A program made the translations under genes and the position numbers. A stretch of DNA of 64,000 nucleotides from NCBI RefSeq assembly GCF_019458805.1, contig NZ_JAIBOA010000015.1, forward strand, positions 1-64,000, written 5' to 3'. Source of the DNA: Actinomadura parmotrematis (GTDB taxonomy: Bacteria; Actinomycetota; Actinomycetes; Streptosporangiales; Streptosporangiaceae). Each line of letters starts with the position of its first letter. Positions within the stretch are counted from its first letter, which is position 1. This document shows, piece after piece, positions 50,788 through 59,302 of the stretch. A model generated the notes under the pieces. It did not search any database, was not told the origin of the DNA, and worked only from the letters and a program-made list of their open reading frames with translations.

Positions 50788-51891
50788 GTGAAGAACGGTT
50801 CTCGGCTGGCCGCCCTGGGCGGCGTGGTCGTTGCTGGGGCGCTGGCCCTGTCGGCGTGCGGCAGTGACAACAACGGCGGCACCTCGGCGAGCAACGCGCC
50901 GGCCGGTGACATCGACTGCGCGAAGACGACGGTGAACGCCGCGGGTTCCAGCGCGCAGAAGAACGCCATCGAGGAGTGGTCCAAGATCTACGCGCAGAAG
51001 TGCGCGGGGGCCAACCTCAACTACAACGCCAACGGCTCGGGCGCGGGCATCCAGAACTTCAACCAGAAGCAGGTCGCGTTCGCCGGCTCCGACTCCGCGC
51101 TGAAGCCGGAGGAGGCCACCGCCGCCAAGGCGCGCTGCGCCGGCAACGCCGCGCTGAACCTGCCGATGGTCGTCGGGCCGATCGCCGTGGTCTACAACGT
51201 GAAGGGCGCGGACGGCCTCCAGCTGGACGCCGAGACCACCGCCAAGATCTTCTCCGGCAAGATCAAGACCTGGAACGACCCGGCGATCGCCAAGCTCAAC
51301 GACGGCGTCAAGCTGCCGAGCACGCCGATCAAGCCGATCTACCGGTCGGACGAGTCGGGCACCACCGACAACTTCACCAAGTACCTGAACACCGTCGCCC
51401 CGGCCGTGTGGACCTGGGAGCACGCCAAGAAGTGGCCGAACGGCACCGGCCAGGGCGCGGCCAAGTCCGACGGCGTCACCACGCAGGTGAAGAGCACCGA
51501 CGGCGCGATCTCCTACGTCGAGATGTCCTACGCCACGCAGAACCAGCTCGCCACCGCCAAGATCAAGAACGGGGCCGGCGAGTTCGCCGCGCTGAGCCCC
51601 GAGAGCGCCTCCAAGACGATCGAGGGCGCCAAGGTCAAGGGCACCGGCAACGACCTGGCCCTGGACATCGACTACAAGACCACCACGGCGGGGGCCTACC
51701 CGATCGTCCTGGTCACCTACGAGATCGCCTGCGAGAAGGGGCTGGACGGCGACCAGGGCAAGTTCGTCAAGTCCTTCCTCACCTACACCTCCAGCGCCGA
51801 CGGCCAGAAGATCCTGACCAACCTCGGCTACGCCCCGGTCCCGGCCGCGGTGCTGACCAAGGTCCAGGCCAGCGTGAAGGCGCTGTCCTGA
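50788..51891 (+). CDS. pstS: Phosphate ABC transporter substrate-binding lipoprotein
   Basis: The 367-residue protein has a lipoprotein signal (GGVVVAGALALSACG, Cys24) and PstS motifs: AAGSSAQKNAIEEW, GSGAGIQNF, FAGSDSAL, PIYRSDESGTTDNFTKYL, and ISYVEMSYA. It captures phosphate outside the membrane for PstCAB. GTG 50788 has AGAGGAGA upstream and gives the correct signal peptide; upstream starts in the frame do not. A hairpin separates it from pstC. Confidence 0.95.
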   Translation: MKNGSRLAALGGVVVAGALALSACGSDNNGGTSASNAPAGDIDCAKTTVNAAGSSAQKNAIEEWSKIYAQKCAGANLNYNANGSGAGIQNFNQKQVAFAGSDSALKPEEATAAKARCAGNAALNLPMVVGPIAVVYNVKGADGLQLDAETTAKIFSGKIKTWNDPAIAKLNDGVKLPSTPIKPIYRSDESGTTDNFTKYLNTVAPAVWTWEHAKKWPNGTGQGAAKSDGVTTQVKSTDGAISYVEMSYATQNQLATAKIKNGAGEFAALSPESASKTIEGAKVKGTGNDLALDIDYKTTTAGAYPIVLVTYEIACEKGLDGDQGKFVKSFLTYTSSADGQKILTNLGYAPVPAAVLTKVQASVKALS

Positions 51892-51912
51892 CCGGCGAAC
51901 CCGAGCCCAGCA

Positions 51913-51940
51913 GCCCCGCCGCCGACCTCGGCGGCGGGGC
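51913..51940 (+). terminator. Hairpin between pstS and pstC
   Basis: A perfect 13-bp stem GCCCCGCCGCCGA / TCGGCGGCGGGGC with a 2-base loop. An intra-operon hairpin after the binding-protein gene commonly gives partial termination or 3'-end protection so that PstS exceeds the permease; that role is inferred. Confidence 0.65.
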
Positions 51941-51998
51941 CGCCCTGGGTTCACCGCACGAACCCCGTCGCACCGACGACGCACAGGGAGGACCCCCC

Positions 51999-52979
51999 GT
52001 GACCAGCGAGACCGGCGTGCAGGCCCAGGCGCGCGCCGCCGAGCGGCGCCCGATGCGCGACCTCGGCACCGGCCGCTTCGGCGACAAGCTCTTCGAGTGG
52101 GCCGCCCGCGGCTCGGGGCTGCTCGTCCTCGGCATCATGGCCGCCATCGCGATCTTCCTGATCTGGAAGGCGATCCCGGCGCTGCGGGCGAACGAGGCGA
52201 ACTTCTTCACGGCCGAGACGTGGGACCCGAACGCGACGCCGCCGAAGTTCGGCATCGCGCAGCTGGCGTTCGGCACCGTCATGTCGTCGCTCATCGCCAT
52301 GCTGATCGCGACGCCGGTCGCCATCGGCATCGCGCTGTTCATCTCCTTCTACTCCTCGCGCAAGGTCGCCTCGGGCCTCGGCTACGTGGTCGACCTGCTC
52401 GCCGCGGTGCCGAGCATCGTCTACGGCCTGTGGGGCGTGTCGGTGCTCGTCCCGCACATGGAGGGCATCTCCAAGGCGATCAACGCGGTGCTCGGCTGGA
52501 TCCCGCTGTTCGGCGGCGACGGCGTCGGCAAGGCGTCGATCTTCACCGCCGGCGTGGTGCTGGCCATCATGATCCTGCCGATCATCTCGTCGATCTCGCG
52601 CGAGGTGTTCCTCCAGGTCCCGCGGGCCAACGTGGAGGCCGCGCTCGCGCTCGGCGCCACCCGCTGGGAGACGATCCGGCTCGCGGTGCTGCCCTACGGC
52701 CGGTCCGGCATGATCGGCGCGGCGATGCTCGGCCTCGGCCGCGCGATGGGCGAGACGATCGCCGTCGCGCTGGTGCTGACCTTCGTGCCCGGCATCAACA
52801 TCCACATCCTGCAGGACGGCGGCGCCACGTTCGCCTCCAACATCGCCAACAGCTTCAGCGAGGCGTCCGAGACCGGCCGCGGCGCGCTGATCGCCTCCGG
52901 CCTGGTGCTGTTCGTCATCACGCTGCTGATCAACATGGCCGCGCGCGCGGTGGTCGCGCGCCGCAAGGAGTTCGTGTGA
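51999..52979 (+). CDS. pstC: Phosphate ABC transporter permease PstC
   Basis: The 326-residue protein has six transmembrane helices and the binding-protein-dependent EAA motif (NVEAALALGATRWETIRLAVLP), with PstC-typical VPSIVYGLWGVSVLVP. GTG 51999 has AGGGAGGA upstream. Its stop overlaps the pstA start (GTGA). Confidence 0.95.
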   Translation: MTSETGVQAQARAAERRPMRDLGTGRFGDKLFEWAARGSGLLVLGIMAAIAIFLIWKAIPALRANEANFFTAETWDPNATPPKFGIAQLAFGTVMSSLIAMLIATPVAIGIALFISFYSSRKVASGLGYVVDLLAAVPSIVYGLWGVSVLVPHMEGISKAINAVLGWIPLFGGDGVGKASIFTAGVVLAIMILPIISSISREVFLQVPRANVEAALALGATRWETIRLAVLPYGRSGMIGAAMLGLGRAMGETIAVALVLTFVPGINIHILQDGGATFASNIANSFSEASETGRGALIASGLVLFVITLLINMAARAVVARRKEFV

Positions 52980-53890
52980 CCACGCTGACCGAGGACACGC
53001 CGCCGGCGGCGCCCGCCGCGCGGCTGAACCACGTCTCGCCGTCCCGCAAGATCAAGGACCGGGCCGTGCAGGGCCTGGTCTACCTGTCGTTCCTGCTCGC
53101 GCTGATCCCGCTCGTGTCGGTGCTGTGGACGGTGGTCGGCCACGGGATCGGGCGGCTGGACGCGCAGTTCTTCCAGTTCTCCATGAACGGCGTCTCGGGC
53201 AAGGACCCCGGCGGCGGCGCCTACCACGCCATCATCGGCACCCTGGAGCAGGTCGCGATCACCACGGTGATCGCGGTGCCGATCGCCGTGCTCACCGCCA
53301 TCTACCTGGTGGAGTACGCCGGCAACGGCCGGCTCGGCAAGGTCGTCAGCTTCTTCGTGGACGTGATGACCGGCATCCCCTCCATCGTCGCCGGCCTGTT
53401 CGTGCTCGCCCTCTGGCTGCTCACCTTCGGGTTCGAGTTCTCCGGCCTCGCCGGGGCGCTGGCCCTCACCATCCTGATGATCCCGACGGTGGTGCGGGCC
53501 ACCGAGGAGATGCTGAAGCTCGTCCCGAACGAGCTGCGCGAGGCGTCCTACGCCCTCGGCGTGCCGCGCTGGCGCACCGTCACGCGCGTGGTGCTGCCGA
53601 CCGCGCTCACCGGCATCGTCACCGGCATCATGCTCGCCGTCGCCCGCGTCATGGGCGAGACGGCGCCGCTGCTGCTCACCATCTTCTTCACCAAGGCGAT
53701 CAACACCGACCCGTTCACCGGGCCGCAGGGCTCGCTGCCCACCTTCATCTGGGACCAGATCGCCGACCCCAACGCCAACGCGCACGACCGCGCCTGGACC
53801 GGCGCGCTCGTCCTCATCGCGATCATCATGCTGCTGAACCTGGCCGCCCGGCTGATCGCCCGCCGCTACCGGCCCGCCGCGGCCCGCTGA
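52976..53890 (+). CDS. pstA: Phosphate ABC transporter permease PstA
   Basis: The 304-residue protein has six transmembrane helices, GIPSIVAGLFVLALW and an EAA loop (LREASYALGVPRWRTVTRVVLP), standard for PstA. It is coupled to pstC by a 4-bp overlap and followed after 38 bp by pstB. Confidence 0.95.
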   Translation: MTTLTEDTPPAAPAARLNHVSPSRKIKDRAVQGLVYLSFLLALIPLVSVLWTVVGHGIGRLDAQFFQFSMNGVSGKDPGGGAYHAIIGTLEQVAITTVIAVPIAVLTAIYLVEYAGNGRLGKVVSFFVDVMTGIPSIVAGLFVLALWLLTFGFEFSGLAGALALTILMIPTVVRATEEMLKLVPNELREASYALGVPRWRTVTRVVLPTALTGIVTGIMLAVARVMGETAPLLLTIFFTKAINTDPFTGPQGSLPTFIWDQIADPNANAHDRAWTGALVLIAIIMLLNLAARLIARRYRPAAAR

Positions 53891-53928
53891 CCCCGCACCC
53901 GCGCATCACCTCTAAGGAGCTCCACCCC

Positions 53929-54705
53929 ATGGCCAAGCGGATCGAAGTGTCCGGGCTGCACGCCTACTACGGCGGCGTCCACGCCATCGAGGACATCTCG
54001 ATGACGGTCGAGCCGCGCTCGGTGACGGCCTTCATCGGTCCGTCGGGCTGCGGCAAGTCCACGTTCCTGCGGACCCTGAACCGGATGCACGAGGTGATCC
54101 CGGGCGCCCGCGTCGAGGGCAAGGTCATGCTGGACGAGGAGGACCTGTACGGCCCCTCGGTCGACCCGGTCGCGGTGCGCCGCACCGTCGGCATGGTGTT
54201 CCAGCGCCCCAACCCGTTCCCCACCATGTCGATCTACGACAACGTGGCGGCCGGGCTGAAGCTGAACGGGGTGCGCGGCAAGGCCCGGCTCGACGAGATC
54301 GTCGAGGAGTCGCTGCAGGGCGCCAACCTGTGGAACGAGGTCAAGGACCGCCTCGGCAAGCCCGGCGCGGGCCTGTCCGGCGGCCAGCAGCAGCGCCTCT
54401 GCATCGCCCGCGCCATCGCGGTGCGGCCGCAGGTGCTGCTCATGGACGAGCCCTGCTCGGCGCTCGACCCGATCTCCACGCTCGCCATCGAGGACCTGAT
54501 CGGCAAGCTGAAGAACCAGTTCACCATCGTGATCGTCACGCACAACATGCAGCAGGCCGCGCGGGTCAGCGACAAGACGGCGTTCTTCAACATCGCCGGC
54601 ACCGGCGCCCCCGGCAGGCTCATCGAGATCGACGACACCAGCAAGATCTTCACCAACCCGGAGCAGAAGGCCACCGAGGACTACATCACCGGCCGCTTCG
54701 GCTGA
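53929..54705 (+). CDS. pstB: Phosphate ABC transporter ATP-binding protein PstB
   Basis: The 258-residue ATPase has Walker A GPSGCGKST, VFQRPNPFPTMSIYDNV (PstB-specific), signature LSGGQQQRL, Walker B LLMDEPCSALDP and H-loop VTHNMQQAARVSD. ATG 53929 has TAAGGAG upstream. No phoU gene follows; a DUF47 gene lies at 40 kb. A 17-bp hairpin ends the operon. Confidence 0.96.
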   Translation: MAKRIEVSGLHAYYGGVHAIEDISMTVEPRSVTAFIGPSGCGKSTFLRTLNRMHEVIPGARVEGKVMLDEEDLYGPSVDPVAVRRTVGMVFQRPNPFPTMSIYDNVAAGLKLNGVRGKARLDEIVEESLQGANLWNEVKDRLGKPGAGLSGGQQQRLCIARAIAVRPQVLLMDEPCSALDPISTLAIEDLIGKLKNQFTIVIVTHNMQQAARVSDKTAFFNIAGTGAPGRLIEIDDTSKIFTNPEQKATEDYITGRFG

Positions 54706-54720
54706 TCCGCCCCCCGGAAC

Positions 54721-54763
54721 GCCGGAACCGCCGTCCCGCAGGGGCGGGGACGGCGGTTCCGGC
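54721..54763. terminator. 17-bp hairpin between pstB and glnR
   Basis: GCCGGAACCGCCGTCCC and GGGACGGCGGTTCCGGC pair perfectly around a 9-base loop in the 73-bp gap between the convergent pstB and glnR genes, so it can serve both. Confidence 0.8.
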
Positions 54764-54778
54764 ATGTCTCGGGGCGGT

Positions 54779-55495
54779 TCAGGTGGCGACGGGCGCGGCC
54801 TCCTCGGTCTCGCCCGGACGGTGGTCGGGGACGAACCGGTAGCCGACGTTGCGGACCGTTCCGATGAGGCTCTCGTACTCGGCGCCGAGCTTGGCGCGCA
54901 GGCGCCGGACGTGCACGTCGACCGTCCGGGTGCCGCCGAAGTAGTCGTAGCCCCACACCTCCTGGAGGAGCTGCGCGCGCGTGAAGACCCGCCCCGGGTG
55001 CTGGGCGAGGTACTTCAGCAGCTCGAACTCCTTGAAGGTGAGGTCCAGGACCCGGCCGCGCAGCCGCGCGGTGTAGGTCGCCTCGTCGATCGTCAGCTCC
55101 CCGCTGCGGATCTCGCCGGGGACGTCGTCGGTCTCGCCGACCGCCGCGGCCCGCCCGACGGCGAGCCGGAGCCGCGCCTCGACCTCGGCCGGGCCGGCCG
55201 ACTGGAGCAGCACGTCGTCGAGGCCCCACTCGGGGCTGAGGGCGGCGAGACCGCCCTCGGTGACGATCGCCAGCAGCGGGCAGTCCAGGCCGGTCGTGCG
55301 CAGCAGCCGGCAGAGGCTCTTGGCCTGCACCAGGTCGCGGCGGGCGTCCACCAGCACCACGTCCGCGGGCGGCGCGTCGATCAGCGCCGAGCCCTCCGCG
55401 GGGGCCACGCGCACCGGGTGCAGCAGCAGCCCGAGCGCGGGCAGGATCTCATCGGACGGTTCCAACGCGTTGGTCAGCAGGAGCAAGCTGCTCAA
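54779..55495 (-). CDS. glnR: Nitrogen metabolism regulator GlnR (orphan OmpR-type), TTG start
   Basis: From TTG 55495 (AGGAGG 6 nt upstream) the protein is 238 residues and begins MSSLLLLTNALEPSDEILPA, matching actinobacterial GlnR. The receiver-like domain lacks the full phosphorylation pocket, as in other GlnR, and the C-terminal winged helix (LTFKEFELLKYLAQHPGRVF, GTRTVDVHVRRLRAKLG) is intact. It controls ammonium assimilation genes. Upstream starts in the same frame add over 80 unsupported residues. It is convergent with pstB; PhoP-GlnR cross-talk is known in Streptomyces. Confidence 0.9.
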   Translation of the reverse strand: MSSLLLLTNALEPSDEILPALGLLLHPVRVAPAEGSALIDAPPADVVLVDARRDLVQAKSLCRLLRTTGLDCPLLAIVTEGGLAALSPEWGLDDVLLQSAGPAEVEARLRLAVGRAAAVGETDDVPGEIRSGELTIDEATYTARLRGRVLDLTFKEFELLKYLAQHPGRVFTRAQLLQEVWGYDYFGGTRTVDVHVRRLRAKLGAEYESLIGTVRNVGYRFVPDHRPGETEEAAPVAT

Positions 55496-55688
55496 GTGCC
55501 GCCTCCTCGCCCCGAAGGGGTGTCCCGGGAACCAGGCGGTCCGCGCCGGCTCCCTGGGAGGCCAGCCGCGCGAACTCCTGGCCTCATCGCCCGGATCCCT
55601 CACCGTGAGCATATCCGAGGCGTCCGGCGGGGCAATGGGGGGGATGTCCGCCGCGCGACGGCCGTAGCGCGAATGAGACGCTGGACCC

Positions 55689-55949
55689 ATGGCGACGGGA
55701 ACGATCCGGTACTGGGCCGCGGCGAAGGCGGCGGCGGGCACGGGCGAGGAGCCCTACGACGCGGCGACGCTGGCGGACGCGCTCGTCCAGGCGTCCGGTC
55801 GGCCGGGCCGTGCGGGCGATTTCGCGCGGGTCCTCGCGCGCAGCTCGTTCCTGATCGACGGCGCCCCCGTCGGCACCCGCCCCCACGACGCGGTGGACCT
55901 GCCCGACGGCGCGGTGGTCGAGGTGCTGCCGCCCTTCGCGGGTGGCTGA
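55689..55949 (+). CDS. MoaD/ThiS-like sulfur carrier protein
   Basis: The 86-residue ubiquitin-fold protein starts TIRYWAAAKAAAG and ends VEVLPPFAGG, with the C-terminal Gly-Gly needed for thiocarboxylation. Such carriers supply sulfur for molybdopterin, thiamine or cysteine; the pathway is not shown because no partner genes are adjacent. It is divergent from glnR. Confidence 0.85.
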   Translation: MATGTIRYWAAAKAAAGTGEEPYDAATLADALVQASGRPGRAGDFARVLARSSFLIDGAPVGTRPHDAVDLPDGAVVEVLPPFAGG

Positions 55950-56072
55950 GATCACAGCCGGGCCGCCCGCGCGGGTGACCCCGGGCGCCGCCGGCTCACC
56001 CCGCAAGGCGACTCCGCGGGCCCGCCGCGCCCCCTAGGGTGAGGAACGATCACCGAAGGGGCGAGGAGAGCC

Positions 56073-56768
56073 ATGCGCAAGGTACTGCTGGTGTTGCTGA
56101 TCCTGGTGGCGGTCGGCCTGGTGGTCGCCGACCGGGTCGGCGTCCGGGTCGCGCAGGACGAGATCGGCAAGCAGATCGCCGCCGAGTACCGGCTGGCGCA
56201 GCGCCCGGACGTGACGATCCACGGCGTCCCGTTCCTCACCCAGGCGGTGTCGGGGAACTACGACCGGATCGACGTGAAGATCGGCAACTGGACGGAGCAG
56301 GGCGTCACCGTCGGCGACGTGCGGATCGACATGCGCGGCGTGAACGCCCCCGTCAAGGAGGTCACCAAGGGCGAGCAGGGGCGCATCACCGCCGAGACCG
56401 CGACGGCCTCCGCCGTGATCCCCTACGACGTCATCCGCAAGAACGCGCCCGAGCAGGTCACCAGCATCGCCAAGCAGGGCGACGACCTGAAGGTCGGCCT
56501 CGCCGGCACCCTGCTCGGCCTCCGGCTCACCGGCGACGCGGTCGTGAAGGTGACGCCGTCGGCGAAGGGCATCACGATCAAGCCGGTGACGGTGAGCAGC
56601 GCCGGTCTCCAGCTGCCCGTCGCGCAGGTCGCCCAGCTCCAGTGGACGGTCCCGGTGACGAACCTGCCCGTCGGGTCGCGCATCACCAGGATCGAGCCGA
56701 CCGACGCCGGCCTGCGCGTCGCCGCGACCGCCGAGAACGTCGACCTGAACGAGCTCCCGGCGAACTGA
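56073..56768 (+). CDS. LmeA-like DUF2993 lipid-binding protein
   Basis: The 231-residue protein has an N-terminal membrane anchor (VLLVLLILVAVGLVVA) and a DUF2993 domain (VTIHGVPFLTQAVSGNYDRID, TASAVIPYD, VTPSAKGITIKPV). In mycobacteria LmeA binds phospholipids and acts in lipomannan elongation, so an envelope role is likely. ATG 56073 has GAGGAGA upstream. Confidence 0.85.
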   Translation: MRKVLLVLLILVAVGLVVADRVGVRVAQDEIGKQIAAEYRLAQRPDVTIHGVPFLTQAVSGNYDRIDVKIGNWTEQGVTVGDVRIDMRGVNAPVKEVTKGEQGRITAETATASAVIPYDVIRKNAPEQVTSIAKQGDDLKVGLAGTLLGLRLTGDAVVKVTPSAKGITIKPVTVSSAGLQLPVAQVAQLQWTVPVTNLPVGSRITRIEPTDAGLRVAATAENVDLNELPAN

Positions 56769-56799
56769 CCGGAATTCGTCATGGAGGACTGAACCGGTC

Positions 56800-57342
56800 G
56801 TGCCGCGGAGACGTGTCAGTGGTGTGGGTCCCACTGCAGACGAGGCGTTGCTCCGCGCGCTCTACGGCGAGCACGGCGGCCCCCTGCTCGGTTACGTCCT
56901 CCGGCTGACCGGCGGGGACCGCGCGCACGCCGAGGACGTCGTCCAGGAGACGCTGCTGCGCGCCTGGCGGCACCCCGAGGCGCTGACGGGGCGCCCGGTG
57001 CGGCCCTGGCTGTTCACGGTGGCGCGCAACCTGGTGGTGGACGCGCACCGGGCGCGGCGCTCCCGCCCCCAGGAGACCGAGATCGACGACGAGAAGGTCG
57101 CGCACGCCGCCGTCGGCGCCGACGACATCGACCGGGCGCTGGAGTCCTGGACGGTCGCCGAGGCGCTGGCGCAGCTCAGCGCGGCCCACCGGGCCGTGCT
57201 GGTGGAGACCTACTACCGGGGCCGGTCGGTGGCCGAGGCGTCCGAGGCGCTCGGCATCCCGCCCGGTACCGTGAAGTCCCGCACGTACTACGCGCTGCGG
57301 GCGCTGAAACTCGCGCTGGAGGAGCGGGGGGTGACGCCGTGA
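56800..57342 (+). CDS. ECF-type RNA polymerase sigma factor
   Basis: The 180-residue protein has sigma region 2 (LLGYVLRLTGGDRAHAEDVVQETLLRAWRHPE) and region 4 (LSAAHRAVLVETYYRGRSVA, LGIPPGTVKSRTYYALRAL). GTG 56800 has GGAGGA 10 nt upstream. The anti-sigma gene overlaps the stop (GTGA). The pair likely responds to an envelope or redox signal. Confidence 0.92.
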   Translation: MPRRRVSGVGPTADEALLRALYGEHGGPLLGYVLRLTGGDRAHAEDVVQETLLRAWRHPEALTGRPVRPWLFTVARNLVVDAHRARRSRPQETEIDDEKVAHAAVGADDIDRALESWTVAEALAQLSAAHRAVLVETYYRGRSVAEASEALGIPPGTVKSRTYYALRALKLALEERGVTP

Positions 57343-58052
57343 CCGAATGCGCGCGGACGCGCGGCGCGCTGGGCGTGTACGTCCTCGGCGCGATCGACCC
57401 CGCCGAACGCACCGCGCTGGAGGAGCACCTGGAGGGCTGCCCGGCCTGCCGGGACGAGCTCGCCGGGCTCGCCGGCCTGCCCGCCCTGCTCGGCCGCGTC
57501 GACGAGCGGCAGATCGAGGAGCTCGCCGGGCCGCCGCCCGAGCTGCTGGAGACGCTGCTCGCCCGCGCCGCCGAGGACGAGCGCCCCGTCCGGCGGCTGC
57601 GGCGCCTGCCCTGGACGCCGCTCGCCGCCGCCGCGTGCGCGCTGCTCGTCGCGGGCGGCATCGCCGGCGGCCTGCTCGGCGGCTCCCGCGGCAGGACGGT
57701 CAGCGAGCAGCGCCCGGTGCCGCCGGCGTCGGTGTCGGCGGAGCCGTCCGCGCGCGTCGAGCGGCTCACCGCGGTGAACGCGCGGACGGGCGTGAAGGGC
57801 TACGTCCTGGTCAGCCGCAAGCGGTGGGGCACCAGCCTGGAGATCTACGTGGCGGGCGTCGCCAAGGGCTCCAACTGCCGGCTGCGGGTGCTCGCCCGCA
57901 ACGGCCAGCACGACGTCCTCGGGAGCTGGTCGGTGCCCGCGGAGAAGGGCTACGGCGAGTACGAGGCGTCCACCCGGTTCCAGCGCGACGACCTGTACTC
58001 CTTCGAGATCGTCACCGTGGACGGGCAGCCGCTCCTCACCATCCCGGCGTGA
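57339..58052 (+). CDS. Zinc-finger anti-sigma factor
   Basis: The 237-residue protein has an N-terminal ZAS motif (LEEHLEGCPACRDE, His-x3-Cys-x2-Cys) that binds the preceding sigma factor, a transmembrane helix (about residues 92-112) and an extracytoplasmic domain of about 120 residues with VTVDGQPLLTIPA at the end. Sequestration would be released by Zn loss or proteolysis. Confidence 0.9.
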   Translation: MTECARTRGALGVYVLGAIDPAERTALEEHLEGCPACRDELAGLAGLPALLGRVDERQIEELAGPPPELLETLLARAAEDERPVRRLRRLPWTPLAAAACALLVAGGIAGGLLGGSRGRTVSEQRPVPPASVSAEPSARVERLTAVNARTGVKGYVLVSRKRWGTSLEIYVAGVAKGSNCRLRVLARNGQHDVLGSWSVPAEKGYGEYEASTRFQRDDLYSFEIVTVDGQPLLTIPA

Positions 58053-58056
58053 CGGC

Positions 58057-58091
58057 GCGGGTGCGGGTGCGGGTGCGGGCGCGGGCGCGGG
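58057..58091 (+). repeat. Hexanucleotide tandem repeat
   Basis: GCGGGT is repeated three times followed by nearly three GCGGGC copies (period 6, about 5.8 copies) just after the anti-sigma stop. It may be polymorphic; no function is inferred. Confidence 0.7.
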
Positions 58092-58127
58092 AAGCATTCG
58101 GCCGTCCGCGCGGTTGTCGCTAGGGAT

Positions 58128-58553
58128 ATGACCGGCGCAATCGTCGCCGTCGCGGTCCTGCTGGCCGCCACGGCCTTCGGACTCATCAAGCGGAAGCGGG
58201 ACGGCGTGCTGCGCGCGCGCCGCGAGGGGAGCGGTGCCGTGGCCGAGCCGATCGCCGCCGCCGACCTCGGCGCCGACCTCGGCGAGCGGGCGACGCTGCT
58301 CCAGTTCTCCAGCGCGTTCTGCGCGCCCTGCCGGGCGACGCGCCGCGTGCTGGCGGAGGTGTCGGGCATGGTCGAGGGCGTCGCGCACGTCGAGCTCGAC
58401 GCCGAGGCGCACCTGGACCTCGTCCGCCGCCTCGGCGTGCTCCGCACCCCGACCGTCCTCGTCCTCGACGCCGCCGGCCGCGAGGTGCGCCGCGCGTCCG
58501 GGCAGCCGCGCAAGGCCGACGTGATCTCCGCGCTCGGCGAGGCCGTCACGTGA
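58128..58553 (+). CDS. Thioredoxin-family protein
   Basis: The 141-residue product has a membrane-spanning N-terminus (IVAVAVLLAATAFGLI) and a thioredoxin fold with active-site FCAPC (Cys65 and Cys68), cis-Pro in RTPTVLV. It is likely an anchored thiol reductase, oriented to the cytoplasm or outside. It opens a run of thiol/sulfur genes, but is separated from the next ones by a leader-peptide region. Confidence 0.88.
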   Translation: MTGAIVAVAVLLAATAFGLIKRKRDGVLRARREGSGAVAEPIAAADLGADLGERATLLQFSSAFCAPCRATRRVLAEVSGMVEGVAHVELDAEAHLDLVRRLGVLRTPTVLVLDAAGREVRRASGQPRKADVISALGEAVT

Positions 58554-58705
58554 GCGGCGCGGGCCGGGGCGCGGGCGCCACAGGATGGGCCATGCCCGCG
58601 ATGACCTGCAACAAGACGTACGTCACTGTCTCGGGGAGCGAGACGGAAGTGACAGCGCCGCAATGTCGGCTTACCATCGAGGACGTGCGTTACTGGACAG
58701 AGCAG

Positions 58706-58771
58706 ATGCTCACGAAGCGTCGCGCGGTGGACTTCTGCCGCGTGGCCGCCTCGCTCTGTCGCGCTGTCTGA
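58706..58771 (+). CDS. Cys-containing leader peptide upstream of sulfur genes
   Basis: The ORF of 21 residues (MLTKRRAVDFCRVAASLCRA plus one Val) has the RR-x-V-D-x-C-R-x-x-S/A-x-x-C pattern of actinobacterial putative leader peptides found before sulfur-assimilation genes. GGACAGAG lies just upstream of ATG 58706. It ends 93 bp before the DUF4395-sulfurtransferase operon. Ribosome stalling at its Cys codons (58736 and 58757 regions) could sense cysteine; this mechanism is inferred. Confidence 0.7.
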   Translation: MLTKRRAVDFCRVAASLCRAV

Positions 58772-58864
58772 GGCATCGAGCCCGCCGCTCCGCCCGGCCG
58801 CCCGGCCGCCCGAGCCCTCCGTCCTCCAGCTCCGAACGCACGCTCTCTCCCGCAGGGGAAACCG

Positions 58865-59302
58865 ATGCACGTAGATCCGCGTGGGCAGCGCTTCGGCGCG
58901 GCCCTCACGTCGGCCGTCCTCGTCGTGGTCCTGATCACCGGGAGCGGCCCGCTGCTCGCCGTCCAGGCCGCGGTGTTCGCCGCCGGGGCCCTGCTGGGGC
59001 TGCGGTTCGCGCCCTACGGGTGGCTGTACAAGGTCGCGGTCCGGCCCCGGATCGGGCCGCCCGCCGAGACCGAGCCCGAGGCGCCGCCCCGGTTCGCCCA
59101 GGGCGTCGGCCTGGCCTTCGCGCTGGCGGGCGTGGCGGGGTTCGGGTTCGGGATCACCTGGCTCGGCCTCGGTGCCACCGCCCTCGCGCTGGCGGCGGCG
59201 TTCCTGAACGCGGCGTTCGGGTTCTGCCTCGGCTGCGAGACGTACCTGCTGGTCCGCCGCATCACCACGAAGAGTCACTCCGACAGGGAGGTTCCCGTAT
59301 GA
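58865..59302 (+). CDS. DUF4395 membrane protein
   Basis: The 145-residue protein has four hydrophobic segments and the DUF4395 motif (MHVDPRGQRFGAALTS, PYGWLYKVAVRPRIGPP, AAFGFCLGCETYLL). The FCLGCE Cys pair suggests a thiol or sulfur role. It is coupled to the sulfurtransferase gene by an ATGA overlap, so it may handle thiosulfate or a sulfane-sulfur carrier. Confidence 0.85.
   Translation: MHVDPRGQRFGAALTSAVLVVVLITGSGPLLAVQAAVFAAGALLGLRFAPYGWLYKVAVRPRIGPPAETEPEAPPRFAQGVGLAFALAGVAGFGFGITWLGLGATALALAAAFLNAAFGFCLGCETYLLVRRITTKSHSDREVPV

Noticed and set aside
58057..58091. CRISPR-like or phase-variation repeat
   Set aside because: It is a 6-bp simple repeat without spacers and lies outside coding sequence; no effect on a reading frame is visible.
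58550..58771. 73-residue protein from GTG 58550
   Set aside because: The N-terminal part is low-quality sequence running out of the thioredoxin gene; only the last 21 codons match the leader-peptide pattern.
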